This document shows, in pieces, positions 29,701 through 39,800 of a DNA stretch of 64,000 bases (position 1 is the first letter of the stretch; the number at the start of each line of letters is the position of its first letter). The translations under genes were made by a program, and so were the position numbers. Source of the DNA: Gammaproteobacteria bacterium 42_54_T18. GTDB lineage: Bacteria > Pseudomonadota > Gammaproteobacteria > Pseudomonadales > Ketobacteraceae. The DNA lies in contig MAAL01000025.1 in NCBI GenBank assembly GCA_002163245.1, positions 1 through 64,000 of the forward strand, in the 5' to 3' direction. The notes beneath the pieces are model-generated. The model made no database searches and was not told the DNA's origin. It was given only the letters and a program-made list of their open reading frames with translations.

Positions 29701-32700
29701 GCTGCTGACATACCACGCCTTTCGGTTTGCCTGTAGATCCTGATGTGTAGACAACATAAACAAGACGGCGAGCATCACCAAATATCGGCTGATCTAAGTT
29801 AGTATCAAACTGCTCTTCGATATAAACACTGTCTTGATCGATCAAGACAGTGTTAAGTTCCATATCGATATTATTTGTTATTGGCTCCAAAACCTCCTGA
29901 TATTCAGATTTTGTCACCAACACCGGTGCCTGAGTATCTTCCAACATAAATGTCAGACGCTCTTCCGGATAAGCAGGATCTAAAGGGACATAAGCCCCGC
30001 CGGCTTTGAGTGTTGCTAAAATCGCCACTACCATATCGATTGAACGATCCAGTGCAATGGCAACAAAACTTTCACTTTGAACACCCTTGGCAATCAATAC
30101 ACGTGCCAGCTGATTTGCTTTACGATTTAACTCGTCATAAGACAATTCATTTGCACCAAATATTATAGCTGTGGCATCTGGCGCTGCTTTTACTTGAGCC
30201 TCAAAAAGCTCATGTAAACATTTATCACGTGGGTAATCTGCCTCTGCTGGATTCCACTCCGTCAAGGCCTGATCGAGTTCTTCGTTACTTAAAAGGGGTA
30301 AACGCACTAAAGGCACATCCGGCTGCTCTAGCGCGCCCCGAATAATCACCTCTAAATGACTCAACATACGATCAATAAAAGCCTCATCAAACAATGAAGC
30401 ATCGTATGAAATTTTCAAACCTAGTGAATCGGCAGGCTCAACAATCAACGTTAAAGGAAAGTTGGTATGTTCAATACTCGTAACATGACCGATATCAAGT
30501 AACTGATCTCCGCTCTTAACGGCATCACCTACAGGGTAGTTTTCGAAAACCAAAATGCTGTCAAACAACGACTGATCACCTGGTATTTCAGAATTGTGAT
30601 GTATATCGACCAATGGTGTCGCTTCAAAACGACGTAAATCGATTTGCTCATCCTGCATGGTCCGCAATAACGGACCTATACAAGTGCTGTCAGATATATG
30701 CAACCGAAGCGGTAAGGTGTTAATAAACAAACCAACGATATTCTCAACGCCCGTCAAATCAGCGGGACGCCCCGATACCGTTGTACCAAATACAACACTC
30801 TCTTCCCCACTATAGCGAGAAAGCAGTGTACCCCAACCAGCTTGAACTACGGTATTAAGTGTAATGTGCTGATCACGCGCAAATTTCTGAAGGTCTGAGG
30901 TGAATTTTTCAGAAAAAGACAACGTTCGATCAAAATACTCTTCTTTATCGGTTTTAACCTTTTTACCCGCCAAAGGTGTAGGCGCTTCAAAACCATGAAG
31001 ATAGTTTTTCCAAAACTGTAACGCATCAGCTTTGTCAAAATCTTTTAACCAACCAATAAAGTCTTCATATCGCCCCGGAGGAGCCAACTGAGGCTGCAGC
31101 CCTTGAGCAAACGAAGCGTAGACCTGAAACACTTCTCCCATTACCAATGGCAGAGACCAACCGTCCAATACTACGTGATGAAAACTCCACACTAAACGAG
31201 ACTTATTGTTTGGCAAATCAATCCAAGCCAAACGGGACAAACCCGGCTTTGAAAAATCAAAACCGCGATTTCTATCTTGCTCCAACCAGAGCTCTAATCG
31301 ATGCTCGACACTAGTGTCATCCAACTCACTCCAGTCAAACTCACTAATTTCCGCATCAAAAGATTTGTGCACTACTTGTAATGGAACGTCTAACTCGTCC
31401 CACAAGAATGCGCTTCGCAAAACAGGATGCCTGTTAAGAACATACGCCCAAGCCCTCTGCAATATTTCTCTATCTACACCACCAATAACCTCAACACTCA
31501 GCTGCTCAAAATAAACCCCTGACCCAGTATCAAACAAACTATGGAATAACATACCCTCTTGCATCGGGGACAAGGGATAAGCCGATTCAATAGAACGCTC
31601 TGAACCAAACAATCGATCAATTTCTGGTTGATCTAATCCCGACAGCGGAAAATCAGATGGAGTATAACCAAATGATGAATGCTCTAAACAATGATCAACT
31701 ACCTGAATAAGATTCTGCAAATAATTTTTAGATATTCGCTGAATGGTCTCTTCACGATAAATATCACTGCTATATATCCAATCAATCTGTAAACAACCAT
31801 CAACGATGTGACAGTTTATACTTAACAGGTGAGACTCATCACCATCATGACTATGCTCGCAGCCTTTGTCTTCAGTAGCCAACGCAAACCAAGGGCTATT
31901 TTCCAACATCGAATCAAACTGACCCAAATAGTTAAAAACGATATCTGCCTTAGGTGCATTAGATAAATCTTGCTTGAGCTGCTCATCTTGAGCAAATGTT
32001 TTTAATGCTCCAAAGCCAAAACCTTTACTAGGTATGCTGCGCAACTGCTCTTTAACTCGCTTGATATTCGATGCAAGCGGAAGTCCAGCCTCCACATCTA
32101 TTCGCACAGGATAAACCGACGTAAACCATCCAAACGTTCTACTTAAATCAATGCGATCGTTAAACGACTCACGCCCATGCCCTTCCAAGTCAATTAGCGT
32201 TTGCGAATGCCCACTCCAGTCACTAATGGTTTTACCAAGAGCAGTAAGCAACAAATCGTTAATTTCTGTTCGATAAGCTTTAGATACATCACGTAATAAC
32301 GAAGCCGTTTTTTCCTTAGAAAGTACAACTTGATGAACATTCGTATGAGCGACCGCTTTTGATCCAGAGGGATTATCAATCGGCAGCAATGGCTTACTGG
32401 CAGAAGTTTGAGCACGCCAATAATCAGCCTCTTGCTCTACCAAAATATCATTGGTATAAGTCGACAACGCTTCGACCCACTGCTGATACGATGTTGTTTT
32501 TGGTGCAAAACTAATGTTCTTATTTCCAGCGATTTTCTCCAGCGCTGAACTTAAGTCATCTAACAAAATACGCCAAGAAACACCATCAACCACTAGATGA
32601 TGAACAACCAATAACATTTTTCGTTGGTTATTCGGCAATCTGAAAATAGCAACAGACAGCAGCGGCCCCTTTTTAAGATTCAAGCTACTCTGAATACCAT

Positions 32701-35700
32701 TCGCTTCTGACGTTATTTCTTCTGCTAATCGTGCTTCGTCACAACGCGTTAAGTCAATATCGTGCATGGCAAAATGTGCATAACCATCCGTATCGTCTTG
32801 GTGATACTGATGAACAGCGCCGTTATCACCGTGGTTGAATCTCAGTCTAATAGCATCATGATGTAAAGCCACAGCAGCAAACGCTTGACCAATCTGAGTT
32901 TCTGTATGTTTAAATTCTGGTTTTAAATCCAGAAGAACCGACTGATTCCAGTGATCCTCTTCAACAAACTCATGATCAAAAAACCAGGACTCTATGGGTG
33001 ATAATGCAACATCACCCATCACTATACCCTGCTCTGCAAGTATAGGGGCTTCTACTTCGCTAGCAACAGCAGCCAATTCGGCAATGGTTTGGTTTTCAAA
33101 AACTTGTTTTGTGGTCAGGTGAAGTCCTGATAATTTTGCCCGACTGATAATTTGAATACTTAGAATTGAATCGCCACCCAATTCAAAAAAGTTATCAAAT
33201 ACGCCAACACCTTCTAAAGACAGCACCTCACTCCAAATATTAGCCAATGCCTGTTCTTTATCATTTCTCGGCAATACCTGCTCTTCTTCAGTCGCAGAGT
33301 CAGCGTCAGGTTTTGGTAATGCCTTACGATCCAACTTACCATTAGCAGTTACAGGAAAGCTCTCCATCATTACAAAAAATGAGGGGATCATGTATTCTGG
33401 CAATGACTGCTTAAGCTCCATCCGCAAGTCAGATGCTTTAGGGTCAAAACCTTCTTGTGGAACAATATAAGCGGTTAATTTTTTAACGCCAGGAACATCT
33501 TCCCGAGCAATAACGGCAACTTCTCTCGTGGTATTAATTTGGCCAATCGCTTCTTCGATTTCACCCAGTTCTATTCGATAACCTCGAATTTTAACTTGCT
33601 GATCAATACGACCTAGATATTCCACAGTACCATCACTGCAATAACGAACTAAATCTCCTGTTTTATACATCACAGGATCATCACCCAGATCAAACGGGTT
33701 CGTCACAAACACTTCTTGGGTTAAATCATCACGATTTAAATAACCATTGGTCACACCGTCCCCAGAGGTATACAACTCTCCAGGAACCCCAACAGGCACT
33801 GGTGCCAACACATTATCCAAAATATAAATTCGGGTATTCGCAATAGGTTTTCCAATTGGTACCGTTTGACGCACTTGTGAGGAATCATGCATTGGGTAAC
33901 AACAGGTGAACGTAGTATTTTCTGTTGGGCCATAGCCGTTAATCAAACAGAGGTCATCAAAAGTATCCAGCACCTTGCGTACTAGAACAGGTGACAAAAC
34001 ATCACCCCCAGCAAGCAATTGCTTAACACCATTAAATTGGTCGACATGATATTCCGCAATATAATGAAATAACGCAGCGGTAAGCCAAGCTGCATTCACA
34101 TTGTATTCTTGGATAACACTGCCAATTTCTTCAGGATTTAATTGACCAGCAGGGGCAACAACCAGACTGCCACCATTTAATAGTGGAGCCCAAATTTCCA
34201 AAGTAGCCGCATCAAATGAAATGGGTGCATATTGCATAAAAACAATATCACTATCCAACGTCATAAAATTGGTATTTCTAACCAAGCGCACAACATTTCG
34301 TTGCACCACTTCAATACCTTTTGGTTTACCGGTAGAACCAGACGTGTACATTATATATGCAGGGGCAGTTGCAGACACGGTAATATTCGGCTCAGGCCAC
34401 AGCTGTTCGTTCTGGCCATCGCCACATGTATCGTCTATCAACAATACATGCTCATCATCAACAGGCATTTGATCACGTAAATGTCGATGCACAATAACGA
34501 TCTCTGCGTCAGAATCATCTAACATAAAATGCAATCGATCTTGCGGGTAAGATGGATCCAACGGAACGTAAGCCGCACCTGCTTTTAAAATACCTAAAAC
34601 CGATGCAATCATTTCAATCGATCGTTCAGCACACAGGCCTACTCGTTGATTTGGTGTTACACCTTTTTTAATCAACGCGTGAGCAATTTCATTCGCTCGA
34701 TTATTTAATTGCTGATACGTTAGTGAAACCTCACCAAAACGCAACGCAATACTTTCACCAAAATTATTTACTTGTTCAACAAAAACAGACGCAATGTCCG
34801 AATCACGCTCATACTCACTGGCCGTATCATTCCATCGCCCAAGCAACAATTGCTTTTCGTCCTGATTTAACAGGGAAATTTCATCAATATTTTTATTAGA
34901 CTCTTCACTAACAGAGCGAAGAACCTCAATAAAATGCGCCTTCATTCGTTCTATGGTCAAAGGCTCAAATAGATCAGTGCGATACTCCCAATCACCAATG
35001 ATGCAACCATTTTCTTCACGTAGATTTAGTGTTAAATCGAATTTTGCCGTATGTGATTCTTCAGGCATCAATTCAATATTCACACCCTTTAATGCTAACG
35101 AACCTGTAGGCGCTGCATTCTGAAGTACAAACATAACTTGAAACAATGGGGTGTGACTCATTTCTCGAGCCACACCCAATTCATCCACTATCCGCTCAAA
35201 AGGTATGTCTTGATTATCATAAGCACCGGTCAAATTCTTTTGCACTTGAGACAACAAAGAAGTAAACGTAGGGTTACCGCTAAGATCATTCCGAATCGCT
35301 AACGTGTTAACAAAACAACCTATCAATGCTTCCAATTCAGGCCGTACTCGATTCGCAATTGGTGTACCAACACAAATATCATCTTGACCGCTATATCGGT
35401 GCAACAATACTTGCAACGATGCTAACAAGGTCATAAATAAGGTGACGCCCTGTGTTTTACAGAGTGCGTTTAACGATGCGGTCGTTTCTTTATCAATGGT
35501 AAATACAGTGTTCGCGCCATCGTATGTTTGTACTGGCGGACGTGAGAAATCTGTGGGCAATGCCAGAACGGGAACATCGACCAAACGCTCTTTCCAATAA
35601 CTAAGCTGTTTGTTTAACCTATCACCAGCCAACCACTCTCGTTGCCACTGAGAAAAATCGGCATATTGAATTTTTAAGGGGTCTAAAGGTGATTGTTGAT

Positions 35701-36322
35701 CTTGAGCATAAGCTTCGTACAACGCCGCCAGCTCTCTTATCAGCACCCCCATTGACCAACCATCAGCAACAATATGATGCATAGTAACAATCAACACATA
35801 AGCATCTTGTGCCAAACGGATCAAACGAGTTCTTAATAACGGGCCGTTCACTAGATCAAACGAAGTGTGAGCATCACCCGTAAAACGCGTTTTTATGACC
35901 TCTTCTTGTTCTTCTGGAGCAAGAGGCTCAAGACTTATCGTTGGCAACTCCCAACGCTGAGGCTCCATAATAACTTGGCGCCCCTGCCCGTCTTCCGCGA
36001 TAAATGTTGTTCGTAACGCTTCATGGCGAACAACAATTTCTTCGAATGCTAAACGCAACGCTTCAATATCAAGATTACCTTGAAGCTTGAGCGCTGCAGA
36101 AATATTGTAACTTGAAGTACCAGATTGCAACTGCTCTAAAAACCACAGACGTTGTTGCGCATAGGACATTGGTAATCGATTACCGTCTCGCGGATAACGC
36201 TGTATAGAATCTATTTTAGGCTGAGCGTTTTTACTCTTCTTTTGTTTGAGCTGTTTTAATAAAAGCTCACGTTTCTCAGGAGATAAACTGGCCAAACGCT
36301 TTAATAACTGCTTGTCACTCAT
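23720..36322 (-). CDS. NRPS2: C-A-T-E-C-A-T-E-C-A-T, three aliphatic-residue modules
   Basis: The 4200-residue protein begins with the usual helical lead (LLKRLASLSPEKRELLLKQL) and has no TubC_N. Module 1: LCL-type C (HHIVADGWS near 184), A (YTSGSTGKPKG near 660, code DALWLGGTFK, close to Val codes), T (GGDSI near 1050), E (HHLVVDGVSW near 1244, HGRE and NYLGQ motifs). Module 2: DCL-type C (YPLSPMQEGMLFH; HHVVLDGWS near 1717), A (near 2196, code DAFFMGVTFK), T (GGDSI near 2590), E (HHLVIDVFSW near 2784, G to V in the core motif). Module 3: DCL-type C (HHILLDGWS near 3259), A (near 3744, code DAFFLGLTLK), T (GGHSLL near 4136). The strongly acidic tail (EEEEWDDEEFEEGSI) fits a docking peptide for the TubC_N of NRPS3. 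It probably adds D-Val-like, D-aliphatic and aliphatic residues. Codes were read by hand against GrsA. Confidence 0.96.
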   Translation of the reverse strand: MSDKQLLKRLASLSPEKRELLLKQLKQKKSKNAQPKIDSIQRYPRDGNRLPMSYAQQRLWFLEQLQSGTSSYNISAALKLQGNLDIEALRLAFEEIVVRHEALRTTFIAEDGQGRQVIMEPQRWELPTISLEPLAPEEQEEVIKTRFTGDAHTSFDLVNGPLLRTRLIRLAQDAYVLIVTMHHIVADGWSMGVLIRELAALYEAYAQDQQSPLDPLKIQYADFSQWQREWLAGDRLNKQLSYWKERLVDVPVLALPTDFSRPPVQTYDGANTVFTIDKETTASLNALCKTQGVTLFMTLLASLQVLLHRYSGQDDICVGTPIANRVRPELEALIGCFVNTLAIRNDLSGNPTFTSLLSQVQKNLTGAYDNQDIPFERIVDELGVAREMSHTPLFQVMFVLQNAAPTGSLALKGVNIELMPEESHTAKFDLTLNLREENGCIIGDWEYRTDLFEPLTIERMKAHFIEVLRSVSEESNKNIDEISLLNQDEKQLLLGRWNDTASEYERDSDIASVFVEQVNNFGESIALRFGEVSLTYQQLNNRANEIAHALIKKGVTPNQRVGLCAERSIEMIASVLGILKAGAAYVPLDPSYPQDRLHFMLDDSDAEIVIVHRHLRDQMPVDDEHVLLIDDTCGDGQNEQLWPEPNITVSATAPAYIMYTSGSTGKPKGIEVVQRNVVRLVRNTNFMTLDSDIVFMQYAPISFDAATLEIWAPLLNGGSLVVAPAGQLNPEEIGSVIQEYNVNAAWLTAALFHYIAEYHVDQFNGVKQLLAGGDVLSPVLVRKVLDTFDDLCLINGYGPTENTTFTCCYPMHDSSQVRQTVPIGKPIANTRIYILDNVLAPVPVGVPGELYTSGDGVTNGYLNRDDLTQEVFVTNPFDLGDDPVMYKTGDLVRYCSDGTVEYLGRIDQQVKIRGYRIELGEIEEAIGQINTTREVAVIAREDVPGVKKLTAYIVPQEGFDPKASDLRMELKQSLPEYMIPSFFVMMESFPVTANGKLDRKALPKPDADSATEEEQVLPRNDKEQALANIWSEVLSLEGVGVFDNFFELGGDSILSIQIISRAKLSGLHLTTKQVFENQTIAELAAVASEVEAPILAEQGIVMGDVALSPIESWFFDHEFVEEDHWNQSVLLDLKPEFKHTETQIGQAFAAVALHHDAIRLRFNHGDNGAVHQYHQDDTDGYAHFAMHDIDLTRCDEARLAEEITSEANGIQSSLNLKKGPLLSVAIFRLPNNQRKMLLVVHHLVVDGVSWRILLDDLSSALEKIAGNKNISFAPKTTSYQQWVEALSTYTNDILVEQEADYWRAQTSASKPLLPIDNPSGSKAVAHTNVHQVVLSKEKTASLLRDVSKAYRTEINDLLLTALGKTISDWSGHSQTLIDLEGHGRESFNDRIDLSRTFGWFTSVYPVRIDVEAGLPLASNIKRVKEQLRSIPSKGFGFGALKTFAQDEQLKQDLSNAPKADIVFNYLGQFDSMLENSPWFALATEDKGCEHSHDGDESHLLSINCHIVDGCLQIDWIYSSDIYREETIQRISKNYLQNLIQVVDHCLEHSSFGYTPSDFPLSGLDQPEIDRLFGSERSIESAYPLSPMQEGMLFHSLFDTGSGVYFEQLSVEVIGGVDREILQRAWAYVLNRHPVLRSAFLWDELDVPLQVVHKSFDAEISEFDWSELDDTSVEHRLELWLEQDRNRGFDFSKPGLSRLAWIDLPNNKSRLVWSFHHVVLDGWSLPLVMGEVFQVYASFAQGLQPQLAPPGRYEDFIGWLKDFDKADALQFWKNYLHGFEAPTPLAGKKVKTDKEEYFDRTLSFSEKFTSDLQKFARDQHITLNTVVQAGWGTLLSRYSGEESVVFGTTVSGRPADLTGVENIVGLFINTLPLRLHISDSTCIGPLLRTMQDEQIDLRRFEATPLVDIHHNSEIPGDQSLFDSILVFENYPVGDAVKSGDQLLDIGHVTSIEHTNFPLTLIVEPADSLGLKISYDASLFDEAFIDRMLSHLEVIIRGALEQPDVPLVRLPLLSNEELDQALTEWNPAEADYPRDKCLHELFEAQVKAAPDATAIIFGANELSYDELNRKANQLARVLIAKGVQSESFVAIALDRSIDMVVAILATLKAGGAYVPLDPAYPEERLTFMLEDTQAPVLVTKSEYQEVLEPITNNIDMELNTVLIDQDSVYIEEQFDTNLDQPIFGDARRLVYVVYTSGSTGKPKGVVCQQLAVNRLVLDSNYVNITPQDQVAHLSNVSFDASTFEIWGALLNGATLVGYTKDMLLTPEEFVSEVDRTGTNIMFITTALFNVFAISYPHVFEKIKYLMFGGEACDPQQVRKIAEHHKPEHFLHVYGPSENTTFSTWYEIEEVPEGALTVPIGRSLSGSTAYILDAKMQPVPVGVAGEIYVGGDGLASGYLNDPEKTDAAFVNNPFSWNSGGSDSENGNSRLYKTGDLAKYTEAGYIEILGRADDQVKIRGFRIELGEVEASLTQLNEVIEAVVVVREDIPGQKQLVAYVIGELGLDAATVRKETAKHLPKHMMPSSFVVMDEFPLTQNGKVNKRALPAPSADDQPQQQYVAPRNKNESVLVDIWEQVLKADTVGVHDNFFELGGDSILSIQIISRAKREGLHLTAKQVFESQTIAELAEVATDLGHVIIAEQGLVEGNAMLTPVQQWFFDQQLADAHHFNQSVMFAVNSSVRNQHLQEAWEGVLLQHDALRLQYNQAVTGDWTQSFRPSEHIESLLDQVYEVVDLSKLPEAAQTEQVEALAAQVQAEMNLSRGPLIKVIVFNFSGTKASRMFVVVHHLVIDVFSWRVILEDLQTALGQCIAGESVELGDKTTSFQQWGDALHGFAQSEQVAVDAEYWRAKRCVSMADIPKDSNGLNTVASVETVELALTVDETRQLLTQAPQCYRTEINELLLTAFGQTITQWADTESILVDLEGHGREPISDSVDISRTVGWFTSIFPLILDEIGSLELSDRIKSVKEQLRAMPRKGLGYGVLRYLSEDAELCDELAMLPSAQMSFNYLGQLDQVLDENALLTQSDESVGEEISQASTRGYLLEVSGRIQGGVLLMTWRYSTAIHQGKTIQTLAQSYLENLRSVISHCVDTKNGSYTPSDFPLANLTQKQLDIHVPEKTGIEGIYPLSPVQEGMLFHTLYEPDSWVYFDQVDVSLGGIVDENILFDAWRQVVSRHQILRTGFIWDGVAQPLQIVQEKIELLITKYDWSDVSTEEAKQKLERYLIDDRNLGFNFRQAGILRLTWIRMPEQRFQLIWSFHHILLDGWSMPVVFGEIFAIYEALSQGQTLDILPAPKYQSFIEWQQNLDNAESQRFWTEYLKGFSAPTPIPVRNSAAIANQKIIESDGGADRYCEMEISVLGSKLDTLQKLAKQHRLTLNHILQGVWGILLNRYSGEDSVLFGTTVSGRPAELSGIEQMVGCFINTLPMRIWIDNDEPFIDWLQAIQEKQVEVKHFESSSLVDVQRCSQVPSKEALFESILVFENYPIDESLEDSQASMEIGSVEAFQQTNFPLTFICIPGKELILRFSYDSYLFEHETINRMLQHVDTLLSAVADDADTLVGELPLITEKEQKQVTAAEWNQVFNPLPQEKTIADLFEQQVALRGNGLACRFNGVDTSYSELNQLANQLANYLVDSGVTPDQPIAICLDRSREMLVGILAILKVGGAYLPIDPSYPEDRVIYMVDNSAAPMLITNGEHSNRFEFLTQTNTQLLNLDAVADEITVRDTEFNSIRPKNGADSLAIIIYTSGSTGKPKGVCISQFAVERLVINTNYMKFDSSQRFGHGSNVSFDAVTFEFWGAMLNGASLIGIDKDTMLSPPKFAEFVKQEKINVQFVTTALFNALSKEVPDVFSGLDYVLFGGEACDPGQVAAVLEQEDAPKHLLHLYGPSENATLSTYYEVNEVLPGASTVPIGYPVANSTLYILDKKQRPVPVGVPGEIYVGGYGIAEGYLNRPELTAEVFMEDPFCGQPNTRMYKTGDMGRLLPGGAAEILGRIDDQVKIRGFRIELGEIETAVNRLSEVADAVVVVREDQPGNKQLVAYCKLVTPEEADLSLIRGSLKQQLPDYMVPAAFVVVDHLPITPNGKVDKKALPVPSADAYQVSEYVAASNEVEQALADIWQDVLALPQVGIHDDFFDLGGHSLLVTKVSSRIKEKLSIELPLRTLFEVSTISALAEIIGAVQWQNKPTDDAEEEEWDDEEFEEGSI

Positions 36323-36816
36323 TCAGAACTTTGCCTGTGTTGATTCTTTTTACCATGATTGCTCAATGAAAGAAGCACCGTACTCCCTACGTATCGACAG
36401 TGTTGCGATTAGCGCAGACACTCATCATTTCCCATTGATTACAACAATTTAAGCGTATCACCGATATGGGTTACCCAATACCGCCTGATAGCCATATAAA
36501 CAACAATTTCAGTATAGTGGCTTAGTAGTTACATGATAGTTACATGCTGCTAAGTTTTTAATTTGTCGTTTGTGTACGTAATCTTCCCTTGGGGGTTTAG
36601 AATCAAAAGGTGGCTTCCACCGACCAGTAATCATGTTTGTTATTTTTATTGTCTATCTATTATCTTTTATCGTTTTATCAGAAAAAAACGCACACAAATA
36701 CGCTCCATCTGGAGGAAATATTGTATAGGAGACAGTGACTTATGCCCAGCCCTAAACCACGGACTAGGCACATTTATTGAGCTATTATTCGACTATTGCA
36801 GAACTACTTGAATTGA
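36323..36816. other. Intergenic region between NRPS1 and NRPS2
   Basis: A 494-base gap, longer than the 116-base gap between NRPS2 and NRPS3, with no supported gene. A direct repeat of AGTTACATG occurs near 36531-36545. A minus-strand TATACT near 36515 could be a -10 element, but I see no good -35, so an internal promoter is possible but unproven. Confidence 0.4.
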
Positions 36817-39800
36817 CTACAAATTATCAAGATCTTCGTCAGACATACCTTCGATTTCAGCGAGTAAAGCAGCCATATCTTCGTCATCAGTACCCTCAAG
36901 CTCCACCTGCAGTAAATGTAATGCAATGGCTTCGATGGTTGGGTCTTCAAACATGGCACTAAGAGCTAACTCTACGTCAAAATGCTCTCTAATCCTTGAG
37001 ACAACCTGTGTGGCAAGTAATGAGTGGCCTCCAATATCAAAGAAGTTATCAACTACGCCCACTCTATCAACACCCAATACGCTTGACCAAATATCAACGA
37101 GTGCTGATTCTGTTTCGTTTCTAGGCTCAACGTATGCAGATGACGCACCTGTGCCGCCTTCTGGGGCAGGCAGTGCATTTTTATTAACCTTTCCATTGCC
37201 CGTAAGTGGGAACTCATCCAGCACAACAAAAGCAGACGGCACCATATAATCTGGCAACGTTTTCTTAATTGAGGCTTTCAGTTTCACTAAATCGATATCG
37301 CTCTCATTTGCAGCGATATAAGCCACCAAGCGCTTATCGCCTGGATGATCTTCACGGACCAACACTACCGCTTCACGAACACCAACAAATTGACTGATAG
37401 CAGACTCAATCTCCCCAAGTTCAATTCGATAACCTCGAATTTTCACCTGATCATCAATACGCCCCATGTATTCTACGGTACCGTCTGGCAAGTAGCGCCC
37501 AATATCCCCTGTTTTATACAACCGGTCATATAAGCCACTTTCCCTTTCAACCGAAACCGGGAATGGATTAACGATAAAGCGCTCATCTGTTAATACAGGT
37601 TGATTGAGGTATCCATGGCACAGGCCTTGGCTACCGACATGAATCTCTCCAACAACACCAATAGGTACCGGATTGCCATGAGCATCTAAAATATACAAGT
37701 CCAAATCTGGAATCGGTCTACCTATTAAACTCTGCCTCTTATCAAGATCCGTTTCGGTAACACGATGATAAGTGACGTGCACTGTTGTTTCCGTTATCCC
37801 GTACATATTCACCAATTGCGGTGAATCCAACCCATGATTCTCATTCCACTTTTGTAAAGCAGCAAAATCAAGGGCCTCACCGCCAAAGATAACAGAGCGT
37901 AGTGATAAATCACTACCACCCCTCTCTATGACTTCGGCATCTACTCGAATGAATTGTGTGAATGCACTAGGTGTTTGGTTCAAAACCGTCACTTTTTCAC
38001 GCTGAACCAGCTGATAAAAATCTTCCGTCGACTTGGCAACCTCTTGAGGAACAATCACCAAACGGCCACCATGCAGCAATGCCCCCCAAATTTCCCAAAC
38101 GGTAAAATCAAAAGCAAAGGAATGGAACATTGTCCATACATCATCACCATTAAAGCCATACCACTGATCCGTTGCAGAGAACAAACGTGCAACGTTGCTA
38201 TGTGGAATTAGCACACCCTTTGGGTTACCCGTTGTACCTGATGTATAAATCACATAAGCACGATTCTCAGGGCCACTAATCGCCTCTAAATTTTCGCTGG
38301 ATTGAGCTTCAAGTTCAGAAGCAATCAAGTCAAGGCAACAGGCCTCATAACGCCCTGCAACACCAACTCCGGAGTCCACAGCCAGCGTAGCTGAAACAAC
38401 GCTATCGGTAATTAATAACTTGACTGCTGCATCCTTCAAAATGTACTGAATTCGTGCCTCTGGGTTTGTTGGGTCAACCGGCACGTAAGCACCGCCAGCT
38501 TTTAGCACCCCAAGTATCGCCACCAACATTGATGGTGAGCGATGCAGACTAATCCCTACCAACTGATCCGCTACAACCCCTTTACTTCGTAACCAATGAG
38601 CAAGCTGGTTCGCTTGCGCGTTTAACGAACCATAACTAAGGCTTTCACCGTTAAATGTTAGCGCCATGGCATCAGGGTTCAAAGCCACCTGCTTTTCGAA
38701 CAATTCATGAATGCTGCTATTATATTCAAATTCCGCATCCACACTGTTCCAGTCTTCCAGCAGTAACTTCGTTTCTGCTTCTGGCAAAATAGGAAGATCA
38801 GAAAGTCGCGTATGCGGGTGCTCTACAGCAGCTTCAAGAATTGACTCCAAATGCCCAACCATACGATGCACAGTTGCTGCATCAAACAGATCGGTGTTGT
38901 ACTCTAAGATTCCGTCTAAACCATCGTCTTTTTCCGTTAAGTTTAATGTCAAATCAAACTTTGCGGTTTTCATAACCGATGGCAACAAATCAAGCTCTAG
39001 ACCTGGTAAACGCAGCTCATGATCCGTTGATGCGTTCTGCAAAGTAAACATAACTTGAAATAACGGTGAATGACTCTTATCACGAGCAACACCCAACTTA
39101 TCAACCAACCGTTCAAACGGAATATCTTGATGCTCATACGCAGATAAAGTGGTGTCCTGCACCTGCATCATTAAATCAACAAAACGAGGATTTTCTGACA
39201 AATCTGCACGTAACGCCAAAGTATTTACAAAACAACCAATCAGATTCTCAAACTCTTCTCGCGCACGGTTAGCTACAGGAGTACCAACACAAATATCACC
39301 CTGTCCAGTGTAACGGTATAACAACGCATAAAATCCAGACAACAACGTCATAAATAACGTGGAGCCCTGACTTTGACTAAGTTCATTTAAACGTTGCGTT
39401 AATTCTAATGAGAACTTCACATGCTCATATTCACCAGCAAAGGTTTGCAACGCGGGTCGAGGACGATCCGTTGGCATTTCCAACACAGGAACACCGTCTA
39501 GATGTTGCTTCCAGAATGCTAACTGGTGATCAAATACAGGGCCATCCATCCAATCACGTTGCCATTTGGCATAATCAACGTATTGAATTTCCAGCGGAGG
39601 CAGTTGCGAATCTCGACTTTCGATGATCGCGCCGTACAACTCGGCAATTTCCTCAATAATCACCCCCAGCGACCAACCATCAGAAATGATGTGGTGCATG
39701 GTAAGCAACAACACATGCTCTTGCTCTGCAGACTTTAACAATCGAGAACGCATCAAACGGATTCGACGTGCTTTGTTAATAGGGCCAAGAATCAAATCGA

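Noticed and set aside
36530-36650. Possible 41-codon minus-strand peptide between NRPS1 and NRPS2
   Set aside because: It has no good ribosome site, no recognisable product such as an MbtH protein and could easily occur by chance.
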